Assembly (NCBI GenBank): GCA_014925825.1
Contig: JACGCK010000093.1
Coordinates: 62,001 to 126,000 of the forward strand
From: Pholiota molesta
Taxonomy: Eukaryota; Basidiomycota; Agaricomycetes; Agaricales; Strophariaceae
Direction of reading: 5' to 3'
DNA: 64,000 bases
Position 1 is the first letter of the stretch. Every line of letters starts with the position of its first letter. A program made the position numbers and the translations under genes. Below are positions 35,665 through 49,300 of the stretch, in pieces. The notes under the pieces were generated by a model. It ran no database searches. It saw nothing but the letters and a program-made list of their open reading frames with translations, and had not been told where the DNA came from.

Positions 35665-38378
35665 ATGGTCTTCATCTCTGGCGAAGTCAAGCACCACCGC
35701 AGGTCCTCCACTGCGTCCACCACTACTATCACTCGCGACGCTGCTTTCGTTAAAGTGACCGTCAAGCCTGGCGATGATCTACCAATCTCCCCAGTACGCA
35801 GTGTACCTACGCGGTCATATTTAAGACTGCTGCCACGGAAAACGCATTCGACAGCCCTGGTTGACGAATTTATCCAGTCATTCAAAGAGCTAGAAAGCTA
35901 CAAGTAAGTTATCTCTATTCATAGTATCATACTTTGCTAACAAAAAGGATAGGCACGGCAAACCCGTTCTGGTCGATGGCCATAACCTCTCCATTGCCGC
36001 TGTAACTGCTGCCGCGAGATATCACGCCTCAGTCGCCCTCGACGACTCCCCAGCGCTCAAAAATAAACTTGCCAAGAGCCGCAAAGCCATCGCAGACAAG
36101 GTCGACGCAGGCCTGAGCGTATATGGCGTGTCCACAGGATTCGGTGGAAGCGCCGACACTCGTACTGACCAACCTATTCTGCTCGGTAATGCCCTTCTGC
36201 AGCACCAGCAGAGCGGCGTGCTTCCATCGACAACGAAGCCGCTCGAAGTTCTTCCTCTGCAGGATCCTCTCGCCACCACGAGCATGGCGGAGGCATGGGT
36301 CCGAGGAGCTATCCTTATTCGCATGAACTCCCTTATTCGCGGGCACTCTGGCGTGAGATATGAGCTCATCGAAAAGATGAACGAACTCCTCCAGGCCAAT
36401 ATCACACCCCTCGTTCCTCTGCGCGGAACCATCTCGGCATCAGGAGGTGCGTATCACTGCCTTCAGTCTTACTTTTGCGGTTCACTCAATCATTTGACGC
36501 CTCCCTACAGATCTCTCACCTCTATCGTACATTGCCGGTGCTCTTGTCGGCAACCCGTCCATAAGGGTATTTGATGGCGCCGCGGCGTTTGGTGGACGTC
36601 AGATTGTCTCCTCTGTAGACGCTCTTAAGGCGCACGGCATTGCGCCGATTCCTCTGGTATCCAAGGAGCATCTGGGAATCTTGAACGGGACAGCGTTCTC
36701 TGCAGCTCTCGGATCACTGGCGCTAAATGAAGCGGTTCACTTGACGCTTTTGTCGCAAGTCCTAACTGCTATGGGCACAGAGGCTCTGGCAGGAACGCGT
36801 GCATCCTTCGATCCTTTTATTCACAGCGTTGCTCGTCCTCATCCTGGCCAGGTATTTAAAATTCCTTCCCTTCATCAATGATCCACATGCTAAATAGAAA
36901 TTCTAGATTGAGACTGCTAAGAATATCTTCAGCTTGCTAGAAGGCAGCACTTTCGCCCAAACTCAGGAAAAGGAAGTCACCATCGAAGAGGATGAAGGCA
37001 CCCTTCGCCAAGACCGCTACCCACTCCGCACCGCTCCCCAATTCATCGGCCCTCAAGTCGAAGACCTCGTCCAATCCCTCAAGACCCTCACCATCGAATG
37101 CAATTCCACTACCGACAACCCTCTCGTAGACGGTGAGACCGGGCAAGTGCATAACGGCGGCAACTTCCAAGCCATGGCTGTGACCAACGCCATGGAGAAG
37201 ACCCGTCTTAGCCTGCACCATCTTGGCAAGATAATGTTCGCCCAATGCGCCGAGCTCATCAACCCGGCCATGAACCGCGGCCTGCCCCCATCGCTCGCTG
37301 CCACGGATCCATCGCTCGACTACCATGCGAAGGGCATTGACATCGCATCTGCTGCGTACGTCGCCGAGCTGGGGTACCTCGCCAATCCGGTGTCGACACA
37401 CATCCAATCTGCCGAGATGCACAACCAGGCTGTCAAGTGAGTATCATTTATTTATTGCTCAAATCTTTGTTGGATATGTGATAACGTCCGATATACTTTG
37501 TCGACGTCGCATCACTTCATTTCGCACTTGGATGTCCTAAATCCGAATGCTGATCGCTTTATTTATAGTTCGCTGGCTCTGATCTCTGCCCGTGCTACTG
37601 TCAATTCTCTGGAAGTGCTTTCGATCCTGATGGCTTCATATTTCTATGCCATCTGCCAAGGTAAGCTGTGCCTGCTGTGCCTACTGGATTTTGTCTGATC
37701 TAATCTCAATCTCTCACAGCCCTCGATCTGAGAGCTCTGCAGTTCGAGTTCCACGAAGGTCTGACGAAAGTTGTCGCTGAGGAATTCACTGAGGCTTTCG
37801 GTGCATTCCTCTCGGGCGACGCGTCAAGGCCGGTCCTTTCGAACGTCGCGGCCACCATGCATGACACCTTCGACGGCAGCGCCACCATGGATGCGCGCGA
37901 GCGCATGCAAAAGGTCGCCGCCTCCAGCACAACGACCCTGCTCGATTTCTTCACTGGGCCCTCGTTCGCCGACTCTTCCCTGGTCGGCGCCGCACTCACA
38001 TCGATACCCACCTTCCGCTCGCGCGTCGCGGACAGGTTGTACACGCTGCTTGATGGGCTGAGGAGGGACTACCTCTCTGGCGCGCGTGGACCGGCGCCTG
38101 CTAGTGCTTACTTGAACAAGTCCCGCTCTGTGTATGAGTTTGTCAGGCTGACGCTTGGCATCCGCATGTATGGGTCGGAGAACTACCACCGCTTTGAGAA
38201 TGGCGTTGGCGTGGAGGATCAGACTGTTGGACAAAATGTTTCGCTCATCCACGAGGTATGCTTGGCTTTCTTACAGATAAATGCCTATTTTCTCAACGTG
38301 TTTTTTCTGCCTTTCTCATAGGCTATCCGAGATGGCAAACTACAACCTGTCATAGTTGACCTGTTCTCGTCGCTATGA
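35665..38378 (+). CDS. PAL: Phenylalanine ammonia-lyase (possible PAL/TAL)
   Basis: Deaminates L-phenylalanine to trans-cinnamate and ammonia with the self-formed MIO cofactor; cytosolic homotetramer. Exons start at 35665, 35953 and 36511, then near 36907, 37569, 37720 and 38322. The Ala-Ser-Gly triad that cyclises to MIO lies at 36437-36445 (GTISASG) and the following Asp codon is split by an intron. Other landmarks: [20 protein letters not shown], catalytic Tyr in [57 protein letters not shown] with [30 protein letters not shown] and the C-terminal [17 protein letters not shown]. The substrate-selectivity position reads [11 protein letters not shown] (His at about 36203), the His-Gln form seen in yeast PALs with some tyrosine activity, so dual PAL/TAL activity is possible. 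About 740 residues, normal for fungi. No break seen. Confidence 0.93.
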
Positions 38379-38880
38379 ATTGGTCAATTTATTTTTGTAT
38401 ATTGTCTTGATCTTTGTTGGATTTCATTTTCTTGACAGTTGGAACCTGGTTGGAACAGATATAAATTATTCGACCATCTAATAACCTTTAGAATAGATCT
38501 CAATATTTTTGGCGGAATGCATTTCATCTCTTTCATCGACCATATTGGTACCTGTATCACGTATCAATCTTTCTATTACTATTTCAATAATAATTCACAT
38601 CTTGTATTCTCATGGAACGACTTCTGAGACTTCGGTAAACTGTCATATGTATTTGAGGCGCAGTCGTATGTTTTCTATGGATTCAGATTAAACTATGAGG
38701 ATTTTGAAGTCCACATGAAGTCATGGCATCACCGGCATCTCAAGAGTCAGGGGCAAGGAGATAAGATAACTCGACAAATAGTACATACCGGTTACTTTAA
38801 ACCGGATATCTCATCCTTCCAGAACTTTGCTTTCTTGAATCTTCTTCCTTGAATCAGTCTGCCCTATCACAGTTACCGTC
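38379..38880. other. Intergenic region between PAL and the FAD oxidase
   Basis: AT-rich spacer of 500 bp, no supported gene. Confidence 0.5.
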
Positions 38881-40614
38881 ATGATCCTCCCGAAAGATGA
38901 GAGCGTTCTCATCGTTGGCGCGGGATGCTTTGGGGTCTCCACAGCGTACCATCTGCTGCAAAGGGGTTACACAAATGTCACCATCATCGATCGTTCGCCC
39001 GTTCTGCCTGCCCCAGACGCGGCGAGCAACGACATAAATCGCAGTAAGTAACTGCATATCCCAGCGCTACCGTGACTATCAACACCCTTCTACTCGTTCT
39101 TTTCAAGTATAACTTGTATGTATACCACGCTAACGAATGATTCTGCTACTCTAAACATAGTTGTTCGGAGCTCCTATGCAGATAAGTTTTACACCAAACT
39201 AGCACGCGATGCGATTCTGTCCTGGAAAGACGAAAAGTGGGGTGGAACTTATCACGAGTATGTCTGCAAGATCCGAGTGCATTCTCTATTTTTTTCTTTC
39301 TTGACGTTGCTGACGACGAATCTCAAGATCCGGGGTGCTGGTTTTGGGGTCGTCCGTGTCTGGAGAGACATATGCAGACGGGGCGTATGAGAACGATCTT
39401 TCTTTGGGAGCTTCTGTCAAACCATTGAATGACGGTGATGCAGTACGCTCAGCATTTCCCCCTCACGTACCCACAGCGGGGTTCGATGGGTTTTCGGGTT
39501 ATTTAAATCGGGATGGGGGTTGGGCCAATGCTGGCCTGGGCTTGACATTGCTAATCAACGAAGTGAAGGCTTTGAATGGCAAGTTTATTCCTGGCAAAGG
39601 TATTACTAAGCTTGTTCGGGAAGGTGGCAGAACAACGGGCGTTCAGTGCAGTGATGGCACCGTGCTCAGTGCTTCGTTGGTTATCATTGCGACTGGTTCT
39701 TGGACTCCATCGGCTTTTCCAGAGCTAGACTTGGGACATATCTGTCTCGCCACCGGGTAAGTGGCTGCTAAATGAAGCATATCCGAATGTGAAGCATGCT
39801 GATACTGGTCAATAAATAGCCAATGTGTGGCAATGATCCAGCTATCTGAAGAAGAGGCCGGCGTGTACAGGGACTGCCCTGTGGTGGTCGATTTCGGTGG
39901 CTCAGGATTTTACGTGTTTCCTGTGAGCATAACCCCGCACCTATATAATTGTGAATCCGGAGCCTTACTCCACTGACCCAGCCTAATGAGAAAAATATTG
40001 TAAAAATCGCGATCCATGCCGCTGGATATACAAACTTCGATGCAGCCAATCCAGAGGTTTCCACCCCACGCACGGTGACATCCGACCCAACGCGCGGGCT
40101 TCATATTCCAAAGGCTGCTCTCCAAGAACTCAGGACGAATTTAAAGAAGGTGTATCCGGATCTTGCTGAGAAATCTTTCATTGGAATGAGACTTTGCTGG
40201 TAAGGTTCCTCATGGCGCATTTCTTTACGATCTTGAAATCCTTGGGAATCTCATAAATTTCCAACAGGTACAATGACTCTCCCGATGGCGACTGGGTGAT
40301 CAGCCGCTATCCAGGAGACGATTCCTTGATTTTAGCAACAGCTGGGAGTGGGCATGCGTACAAGGTAGCTCCTTCCCTTTCCATCGAAGTTTTTTCTCGA
40401 AAAGGCTGCTGAATATCTTGTTTAGTTCCTTCCAGTAATTGGGGGTCTGATTGCTGACCTTGTGGAAGATAAATTGGACGCTGAACTTGTTGCAAAATTC
40501 GTGATCGACCGCAAGATATCCCAAGTGGATAATTCACGGTCAGGACAGGTCCAGGCGCTTGATTTGGATGGACTGTGTACCCTTGAGGACTTGCAGTTTC
40601 AATCCCTCCCATAG
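38881..40614 (+). CDS. FAD-dependent amine oxidase of the sarcosine/fructosyl-amino-acid oxidase family
   Basis: The product begins MILPKDESVLIVGAGCFGVS, a Rossmann dinucleotide motif G-x-G-x2-G at residues about 11-16. Exon 1 ends at 39043 and splices to NRIVRSSYADKFYTKLARDA, a hallmark of the fungal sarcosine, saccharopine and fructosyl-amino-acid oxidases. Further blocks: LGSSVSGETYADGAYENDLS, DGFSGYLNRDGGWANAGLGL, ASLVIIATGSWTPSAFPELD, AIHAAGYTNF, and MRLCWYNDSPDGDWVISRYP. The Cys in MRLCWY is at the position of the covalent flavin attachment of monomeric sarcosine oxidase. The end has TAGSGHAYKFLPVIGGLIAD. It oxidises a secondary amine and releases H2O2. Which substrate (N-methyl amino acid, saccharopine, pipecolate or fructosyl amino acid) cannot be read from the sequence. 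About 440 residues, five or six introns. No clear peroxisomal SKL-type terminus (ends LQFQSLP). Confidence 0.85.
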
Positions 40615-40841
40615 GAAATGACATGTCGTATAGATTAGAAAATATACGGGAACCTGAACTGCGATATTTTGAATAACTTGCACTCAGGCAGTGAGATTGA
40701 GATGGAAATAATACTCTATTTTCTTGCAAGCAAGCAAGCTACAATTAACGATACATTGGTGTGATAACCTTTTGTTAGATCCGAATTAGAAATGCGTAAC
40801 CTTGTGGTCCAAGATATTTAGTTTTTTTTTGTCCCTGTACC

Positions 40842-43800
40842 TCAGGCGCGGTACCCGACAAATTCCCGCCATGAGCGAACTTCAGAAGGGATATGGCCCT
40901 CGGTGTAGCCGCGGAGGCCACCCTGGGGAATCTTCTTTGCCAGACTCTCAACGAAGAGTTGCGCAGTCTTCGCGTTGTTCAACAACGGCAATCCAAAGTC
41001 AACAGCATTCCTAAGAAAAGAATTAGTCAATTATAGACGCCGTACAATGAGCGCAGAGCTAAAGCTAAAGCCTACCTGCGGGCGACGTAGTCCTCATCCA
41101 CGAAGTCGACGCCTCGAGATTTTGCCAAATTAACGACGCATTGAATCTCGTACTCGTCAAAGACCTCGCGCAATTTACGCTTATCAGTCTTGGGGAACAT
41201 GATCCGCTTCGCGGTGACATAGGGAATGTTGTTCAAGAACTCCTCAACGATAGGCGACGAGCAGTAGAGCTTGAAGCCAAGTTCGATCAACTGCTTGGCG
41301 ATGGAAGCCATCTCCGGCTTGCTCACGTCGCCCCCGATGAGCACGCCCGAGCCCGCACGGGGGACTTTGAAGCCCGTTGTGCTAAGGAGCGATGCCCAGT
41401 AGGCTTCGTGGATGTCCTTTCCGAAACTAGCGACTTCACCGGTACTGGCCATCTCTGGAACAACCGATTAGAATCTTAGTACATAAAAATAAAGTAGGAA
41501 AAGTAACGCACCGACACCAAGGAAAGGATCCGCTCCTCCCAGCCGCGTCCAGGAGAACTGGGCAACCTTGATCGAAGTATAATCCCGCGGTTCCTTCATG
41601 ATATCAACGGGCGCAGGAACCTCGTGGTTGACGATCGCAGAGGTAGCGGTGTCGATGAAGTTGTGTCCGAGGACCTTCGAGACGAAGGGGAACGAACGCG
41701 ACGCCCGAAGATTGCATTCGATAACCTTCAGCGCGCCCTCCTCGCCGGGGTTGGCAGGAGGTTGCCGGATGACCTGCATGTTGTATGGGCCTGAGATCTC
41801 AAAGGCAGCAGCGACCTTCTCGGCGATTGTCTTGAGGCGGGCCATGTCTCCTTCCGAGAGGGTGTATGGGGGCAGGACCAGAGTAGCGTCGCCAGAGTGG
41901 ACACCGGCGTTCTCGACGTGCTCGGATACGGCATGGACGATCAGCTTGCCGTTGTGACCCACAGCGTCGATATCGATTTCCTGGGCTCCATCGATGAATT
42001 TGGTGATAACGACAGGGTGCAGAGGCGAAACGTTGGCGGCAGCGGAGAGGTTGTACTCCAAAGCCGACTCCTCGTAGACAACATTCATAGCAGCACCGGA
42101 AAGAACATAGGATGGGCGAATGAGGACAGGGTAACTGTTGATGAAAGGCGTTGTTAATGATCAGTAAACTATGTCATCACAGCGCCGAAGAATAAAGTTA
42201 TACTAACCCGACTTTGTTGGCAAATGCCTTGGCGGAGTCAAGGGAGGTAACTTCACTCCATTCAGGTTGATCGACACCAATCTTATCGAGGACAGAGGAG
42301 AATTTGTGACGATCCTCGGCGGTATCAATTTGCTGAGGATCAGTGCCCAACACATTGACATCATTATGTTTAAGGCGAAGGGCAATGTTCTGGGGCAATT
42401 GTCCTACACAAAACAAAAACAAATCATGAGATCCTACGAAACCCAGATTCCACGCAGAATACTCACCTCCGACGCTGACGATAACACCCTGGGAATGCTC
42501 AAGCTCATAGATGTCCATGACACGCTCGAAGCTAAGCTCCTCGAAGTAGAGCCTATCAGCCTCATCGAAATCGGTCGAGACGGTCTCAGGGTTGTAGTTG
42601 ATCATAATCGTCCTTTTGCCCATATCGCGAAGCTTGCGCGCGCAAGTGACGGCACACCAATCGAACTCGACGCTGCTTCCAATACGGTAGACACCGCTTC
42701 CAAGGACCATGGTGCCATGCTCGTCGAACTTGACGTCGTGCTCGGAGGCGTTGTAGGTGGTATAGAGGTAGTTCGTGTGGGCAGGGAATTCAGCAGCGAG
42801 GGTGTCGATACGCTTGACGAAGGGGGTGATACCGAGCGACTTGCGGTGGGCACGAACGATGTCTTCAGTGGATTTGACGACGTCGGCGATTTGAGGATCG
42901 GAGAAACCCATGCGCTTGGCCCGCTGCATAAGCTCGTGGTCGATGTTCTCGATGGAGCCGGCCGCCGCAAGAGCGTGGCGAGTCTGTACGATATTGTCGA
43001 TCTTGTAAAGGTACCACTAAATTCAAGAGCGTGTCAGAAACAAGACAGAAGTGGAGAAACAATGAGATAAAGACCTTGTCGATCTTAGTCAAATCGTGGA
43101 TGTGGTCAACGGTATAATTCCTCTTGTACATGGCATAGGCAATAGCGAACAACCTCATATCCGTGGGACGACTAAGAGCCCTGTCCAGATCTTCCGGCTC
43201 AATGACAACCTCGAAACCTTTCCAACGGGGGTCCACTTGACGGATAGCCTTTTGTAGACTTTCCTCGAAAGTACGTCCAATGGCCATGACTTCACCGACA
43301 GACTTCATCGAGGAGCCGACTTCCCTGTTGACCTGAGACGAGAACTTGGCCAAATCCCATTTGGGGATCTTTGTCACGATGTAGTCAAGGGAAGGCTCGA
43401 AGCAGGCGGTCGTCGTCTTCGTAACAGCATTGGGCAATTCTGGGAGAGTGTAACCGAGAGCAATCTTCGCAGCGGTGTATGCAAGAGGGTATCCAGTAGC
43501 TTTGGAAGCCAGGGCACTAAATAAGTAATTAGCATGTGATATACGCATACGCGCGTTTTAGCGAACCTTGATCGACTCAGCCTAAAATGGAAATGTGGTA
43601 TAAGTATGGAAATTTTTTGACCATATTTGTATGTTGCTCACCGGGCATTGACTTCGATGACGCAGTATTCCCTGGAAGTAGGATTGAGCGCGTATTGGAT
43701 GTTGCATTCACCAACGACGCCCAAATGCCGGATAGTCTTCAGCGCAGCGCTTCGGAGCATGTGGTATTCATCATCGGGCAGAGTTTGCGATGGCGCAACG

Positions 43801-44869
43801 ACGATAGAATCACCCGTGTGTGTCCCAAGAGGATCGAAATTCTCCATGTTGCAACAAATGATAGTGTTCTGAAATAGTCCGACGTTATTCACAAGCATAT
43901 GAGCGCATAGTGATAAAACGTACATCTGCGGCGTCGCGAACGACTTCATATTCCAATTCTTTCCATCCTTTCATGCTGCGTTCAATGAGAACCTGAGGAC
44001 TCAAACTCAAACTTTTCGCAGACAAATCGCGAAGTTCATCAGCGTTTTCAGCAAAACCAGACCCCAGTCCACCGAGAGTGAAGGCTGAGCGCAAAATGAC
44101 AGGGTAACCGATAGCCTCAGCAGCTTCCAATGCAGCATTAACCGAAGAGACAGCAGTGGACTGTGCGACAGGAATATCGATTTCTGTCCACTATGTCAGA
44201 AAGAATCCTGCGTGCGAGTAAACATCTGGACTGACCCTTCAAAGCCTGTACGAAAAGGTCCCGATCCTCAGAAACCTCAAGGGTCCTGATAGGCGTTCCC
44301 AAAACCTTGACACCCAACCGTTCAAGAACACCCATGCGGTCCAGCGCAATTCCCACATTGAGAGCACTCTGTCCACCAAATGTAAGGAGTATACCGTCAG
44401 GTCGCTCCTTTTCCAAGACGTACGCCACATAATCCGCAGTGATAGGAAGGAAATATACTTCCGAGGCCAGTTGGTGCGATGTTTGCCATGTTGCAATATT
44501 AGGGTTGATGAGAATAGCTTCAATGCCTTCTTCACTGAGGGCCTTGAGCGCTTGAGAACCCGAATAGTCGAATTCACCAGCCTGGCCGATGCTTAGACCA
44601 CCACTGCCGACGACGAGAACCCGTTTGACGTCGGGGCGCGGAATTTTTGGGAGGACCTTGGCAGAGATGCGCCTAGCAATTTCAGAGGGAGAGTTGAGAA
44701 CATGTTCACCGTCCTTGGGCGCGTATGAACCGACGGCAGGTGCGGCGACAGCGCGTAAGGGTTGGGTTTGCTTGAGAGCGAAAGCAGAGACTCGAGTAGC
44801 ATGGAAAGAGCGGATGCCTGGTCGAATAAGGCCCCGAACCCCGAGGGACTGGAGTCGAAGAAGACCCAT
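40842..44869 (-). CDS. Carbamoyl-phosphate synthase, arginine-specific, large chain (mitochondrial)
   Basis: Makes carbamoyl phosphate from ammonia released by the small glutaminase subunit, bicarbonate and two ATP for arginine synthesis. N-terminus [20 protein letters not shown] followed by [14 protein letters not shown] is Arg-rich without acids, as in a mitochondrial presequence. ATP-grasp half 1: [87 protein letters not shown] and YCVIEVNAR. The oligomerisation region includes [17 protein letters not shown]. Half 2: [55 protein letters not shown] sequence at about 42115-42070, and [20 protein letters not shown]. The C-terminal MGS-like domain is at 41450-40842. It is free of CAD-type fusion domains, so it is the arginine, not pyrimidine, enzyme. 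About ten introns; no break seen. Confidence 0.93.
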
Positions 44870-46064
44870 GACCTGGAATCTAATGGTTCAGGAGAGAGAA
44901 TACGAGGTCACTGAGGTAGCTGCATGGAAAAAGTGAGCATAGACCACAAGTAGCAGCAGTAAGAGATACGTACTCGTCCCTGGTGTTCTGGGTGAAGATC
45001 ATGAACAAGAAGCGGCGAGGCTCCTAGAGAAGAGGCAGTTGGGCAGAGTGAACTTGAGCCCATCAAAATTTCTGCAGCCTTTTTCTTCGCCGCTGATGTA
45101 AGCAGTCCCAGTTCTGATAGGCTGAATATTAATAACCTAGCCAAATCTGGCTTCGACGAGTTTATGACTCCGTCAGTCACGTGCTCAGCGCTCAGAACGC
45201 GTCGGAAGTATCGGACGACTCCATCTCTCCCCAAGTTCACAAATTCACAACCCCCAAAACGCATTCAAAGTACCTGTCTTAGCTATAGGCTACCTTGAAA
45301 TGATCATCATTATCGTGATATGAGGAGGCTGGCTCTTCCTCCTTCTGCTTGCGAACAGAGATAGTCACACAAGCAACTAGCTATTCCTTGGCTATTCCCA
45401 CCTGACTGCGTACGAAAGCAATTGAGGTCTTCTTCTTGGTCATTTGATAATCGGAGCTTGCTTTGACTTCATCCTCGCCATCATGAATTACTTCATGACA
45501 ATAATTTTAACGCTTGCAGGGAGTGAGCAGAGTCTGCTGCTTGAATTTTTATAGGAATCGGTCTGCTAGGCTTTCGGATTGGGGGGCAGCACCGCAGCTT
45601 CCTTTGTCACTGTGTAGAGGTGACAGCTGGTCCTCCATGCTAAGGTTGCTAAACTATTTTCGTTGATGGCTTCCGAGATTTCTTAGCTTTGTGATTCTTT
45701 CCTTCAGGAAGTCGCCCTCGCTACTAGTAGAATTTGAATCGCCTTCATTCATATCCCCTCCTCTTCCAAATTTTGAATTGTCAAAAACTGTCACCCGTTG
45801 CCATTCAGGACCCTATTTTTCCTTTCTCGCCAGATGTCCCTTTCCGGCACACCGGCATTAATGCCGACCCTAGCTCGGCGTCCTCCCGCTCATTGCCCTC
45901 ACAAGTGCAACAGCTATGCCCGCCGGCTCGCGTTATCGAGCAAAATTAAGGAATAGCATAGCCAGAAGATATTACTATCGACATCGCAGTTTTATGTCCC
46001 GAAAAATCTCATAGAATGCTTCAGAGAGCCTTGGAAAGGATTTTTCGATGATCTCTCCCATTGA
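44870..46064. other. Intergenic region upstream of the carbamoyl-phosphate synthase gene
   Basis: A 118-codon minus frame at 45264-44908 overlaps the promoter and leader and has no recognisable content. Otherwise nothing supported until the transposon target site. Confidence 0.45.
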
Positions 46065-46072
46065 ATTCAAGA
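46065..46072. repeat. Target site duplication, left copy (ATTCAAGA)
   Basis: ATTCAAGA directly abuts the left inverted repeat and is repeated without change at 52596-52603. Confidence 0.85.
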
Positions 46073-46106
46073 AGGACCCGGGAAGCTCCCCTTGGGGCTT
46101 GTCCGG
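46073..46106 (+). repeat. Left terminal inverted repeat
   Basis: 34 bp, identical to the reverse complement of 52562-52595. It is itself nearly palindromic: CCCGG, AAGC and CCCC on one side pair with GGGG, CTT and CCGGG on the other around a TT centre. Confidence 0.9.
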
Positions 46107-46124
46107 GAAAAACCTCCAAAATGG

Positions 46125-46175
46125 CTCTGAAATCCGCACATTTCTGGCGCTCAAATCCGCAAATCCGGACAAGGG
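46125..46175 (+). repeat. Left subterminal repeats of the transposon
   Basis: Two partial copies of the motif CTCAAATCCGCA-n-TCCGGACAAGG lie inside the left end: a short form from 46125 and a full form at 46150-46174. They are likely transposase binding sites (inference). Confidence 0.6.
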
Positions 46176-46305
46176 TTGCAGGGTCCTTCCTAAAAAAGAA
46201 ATTTTTCCCGGTCACTTTTAGGAGGCGTAGATGGACTTAGAAATCGATGTAAATTGTCGATTTCTCGTTATATAAGGTCTACCAGAGTACCTAACACAAA
46301 TAAAG

Positions 46306-49300
46306 CTACTTGTTTACATCCGTAGTAGCTAATTTACCCCCTGGAATACGTATTTTAAGTGTGGGCATTGTAGCCTTGATCACCGCCTGCATTCGACGTT
46401 GATCAAAGATCCTCCAACGCTCTGCTGCTAAGGGCTTCAAAACCTTTTTGTGGAAAGGTCCCGTAATGGCATTGGCTCCGAGATGGTAGACGATATTGTC
46501 TACAGGAGCATGTGTATGGAGGTGGTATCTTGATTTTGGGCCGCCTGTGCACGAGAAGTCGGGAACTTCATTGGTTTCGAGCAGTAATTGATCCTCGTCC
46601 ACGGAGCTGTCGTCGAGTTCATCGGGATCACTCTAAATAATACTAATTAATGTAGTCAAATTTAAATAACAGGGAAATAAAGTGTACCATATCCGAGCGA
46701 AGCATGAGATAGACGCGTAAGGATACCCATGAAACCTCCTGCAAATTGCTGGAACGATCAATAGATCCATACCGTGAACTCTGGCCCTTCTTGTAAATAT
46801 CAAGCACCTCGCCAATATAGTACCGTTTCTCAGTCCTCATTATGAGGAATGAATCACGCTTGAGTTGATTGAGCGCAGTTACATTGCGCTCAGACAGATT
46901 GGGAATTTCTAAACGCTTGTTGAGCGATACTTCTGAATTACAATATAAAAAAACAAACTTACCTTGTTTTGAGATTCGCAATTCTTTCTCCAGTTGAACG
47001 GCAACAGTCTGCCAGCGAAATTGGCGCATTTTCTTCTGTTCTTGCTTTTTGAGTTCTGTATTTGTGTCTTGTTCAATCCTCAGCCGATGAGAAGCTTCGT
47101 TTGATTTCAGTTGAATAGATTTGGAGTCTGCTTCGGTAGCGCGAAGCTTTTCTAGGGCAACATATTTCGGTGAGATAGCAATAGTATGTTCCGATTTGAC
47201 ATTCGTGCCAGATTGGGACTGCCTACGGGCTTCCAACATCAATGATGCAGATGCCTTGGGATCCAAAATAACACTGCGGAGAGACCTAGCTTCCAGATCA
47301 GCTGCAGAACATTGAACGTCGAGTGGAATTGGTGCTGGAATAATGATATCCTGATCAACAAGTCTGTGTTCGTCAACAATTGAATGAAGATCTGTGCACA
47401 AGGCCATATATTGAGCGGTGGAATGAGAAGCTTCGGCCGTATGGTTATTGACATCCGAGCCTATAGCGCCAGTGAGAACAGTGTCCAGAGTTGAGTTCGC
47501 GATTGTATCCATGCTATTATCTTCTTCGTCGAGGTCGCTTTCGTCGAAATCGTCCAACCGATCAGAAAGATGCATATTATCCGTCGAAGAATTCTTCGAA
47601 TTGGGAATTGCGGCTCCAAGAGCTTGTAAGTTGACAGGTCTTTCTGCAGTTGGCTGGCGAACACTTATCTGGAGAATGTCCCGACAGATATGGGAAGCCT
47701 CCTTGTATGCCAGTTCTACAAGTTCATTGAGATCGAGATGTGTAATCGAGGATGGCAAAAGAATATTTGGTGATGTCGTAGTATGCATATCAGTGTCCTC
47801 GTTATAGATATAACCAGCGGCAGATGTGCGTTCTCGGCTTTTGAGCTTGATTAATCCCGACTCCAAGATACGTTGGCGAACCATAATATGTTGGGCGATT
47901 TTGATAAATTCAGCATATGAGAAGTTCGGCAGTACCTGGCGCGATAGACCGAAGAAGTGTTCGACGAATCCTTCTTCAATTAGCCAGATACAAAATGGGA
48001 GGGTGGGATAGTGAATCGAATATGCAAGTGCCAATTCGACAAGCGTATCACAGAGCCGATTGAATATTTTGAAGCTCGAAGGCGATATAAAAGATCGCGC
48101 CATAGAATATAAGTCGGGGAGCCTATCACATAACAACTGAATATGTTGCATCCAGTTTTGAAGCCAGAAACGTGCCCGGAAAGCAGCTAGCACTTGTTCT
48201 GGGACCGTCAACGAAGGGTTCATCCAAGCTTCAAATAGCGAGCCTATAAATCATAACTGGTTAGTAAAATTTGATTTAAATATTAGTTGATTTGTGAGGC
48301 TCACCCATGACGAATAAATAACAAAATATGCCTTCAAACCCTTCACGGATGGTCTGTACACCATCGTTGTTTAGCACAGTTGTTGCCGCAAGTGCGTTAG
48401 CATGAAACAGACGACGCGCAGCTCCATCATCCTGCTTATCCATGTTAGACACGTCTCTAAAAACAAGACCTCCTCGGGTAGGTGTGTTATAAATGTCGAC
48501 AAGGGACTGATTGACAAGATATCCTATGCCCAGGCTGGCAGTATGAGTTCCATATTGAGGCTGATTGCGACAAGTTTTTCGAGCATGCGGAGGATCCGTG
48601 ACAGAAATTAATGGACCAGTGTGCTCAAAGACTGGTACTCTTAAATGAATGCCATATAAAGGGTAGTCATAGGCAAGCGGAGGGCACTCTGACTGCTCTT
48701 TGTCCATCAATAACTGTGCAGAGAGCTCGCTCGATGCTCCATCTGCAGTCAGCGCTACAAGAGGAAGCCTAAGCTGGGCAGCCATTCGCTGGAGTTTTAG
48801 GTGCTGAGTATGAATATCACTTGCATTTTCGGTGCCGTTGGTCGGTAAAATTGCAATGATAATTGGGGGGCACCGTGGCAAGGGAATCTAGGCGCAGAAA
48901 CAGCTTTAGACCGAGCAAGAATCAATATAATAAACGTTTGGAACTTACTTTGGCAATTATAGCCCTTGCCTGGGTAGCGAATGCGTTTTGCTTTGTCGTG
49001 CGATTCACTATTTCGGTGATGTCATTGACATCATCGACTTCGACTTCCTCGAGGGTAAACACAGTCCCAAGGATATGGGCGCCATGTTCCGTAGAATAAT
49101 TAAGGCGCTTCCGGACCTTCGTATTATCAGAACCGATTATTATCGGTCCTGTATAGTTTACCGAATCTGCATATCTCTTGACCCGAGCAACATTTTCGAA
49201 AATAAGCGCCGGGTTTCGAAGTGCATCAGCGGACTTTGTTACAAGAGTTCTACATCGCGGGAATGTTAATATGACAGTAAATTGGTAAATAAGGCTTCTC

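Noticed and set aside
35665..44869. Metabolic gene cluster formed by PAL, the FAD oxidase and carbamoyl-phosphate synthase.
   Set aside because: The three enzymes belong to unrelated pathways and there is no transporter, regulator or further tailoring enzyme nearby.
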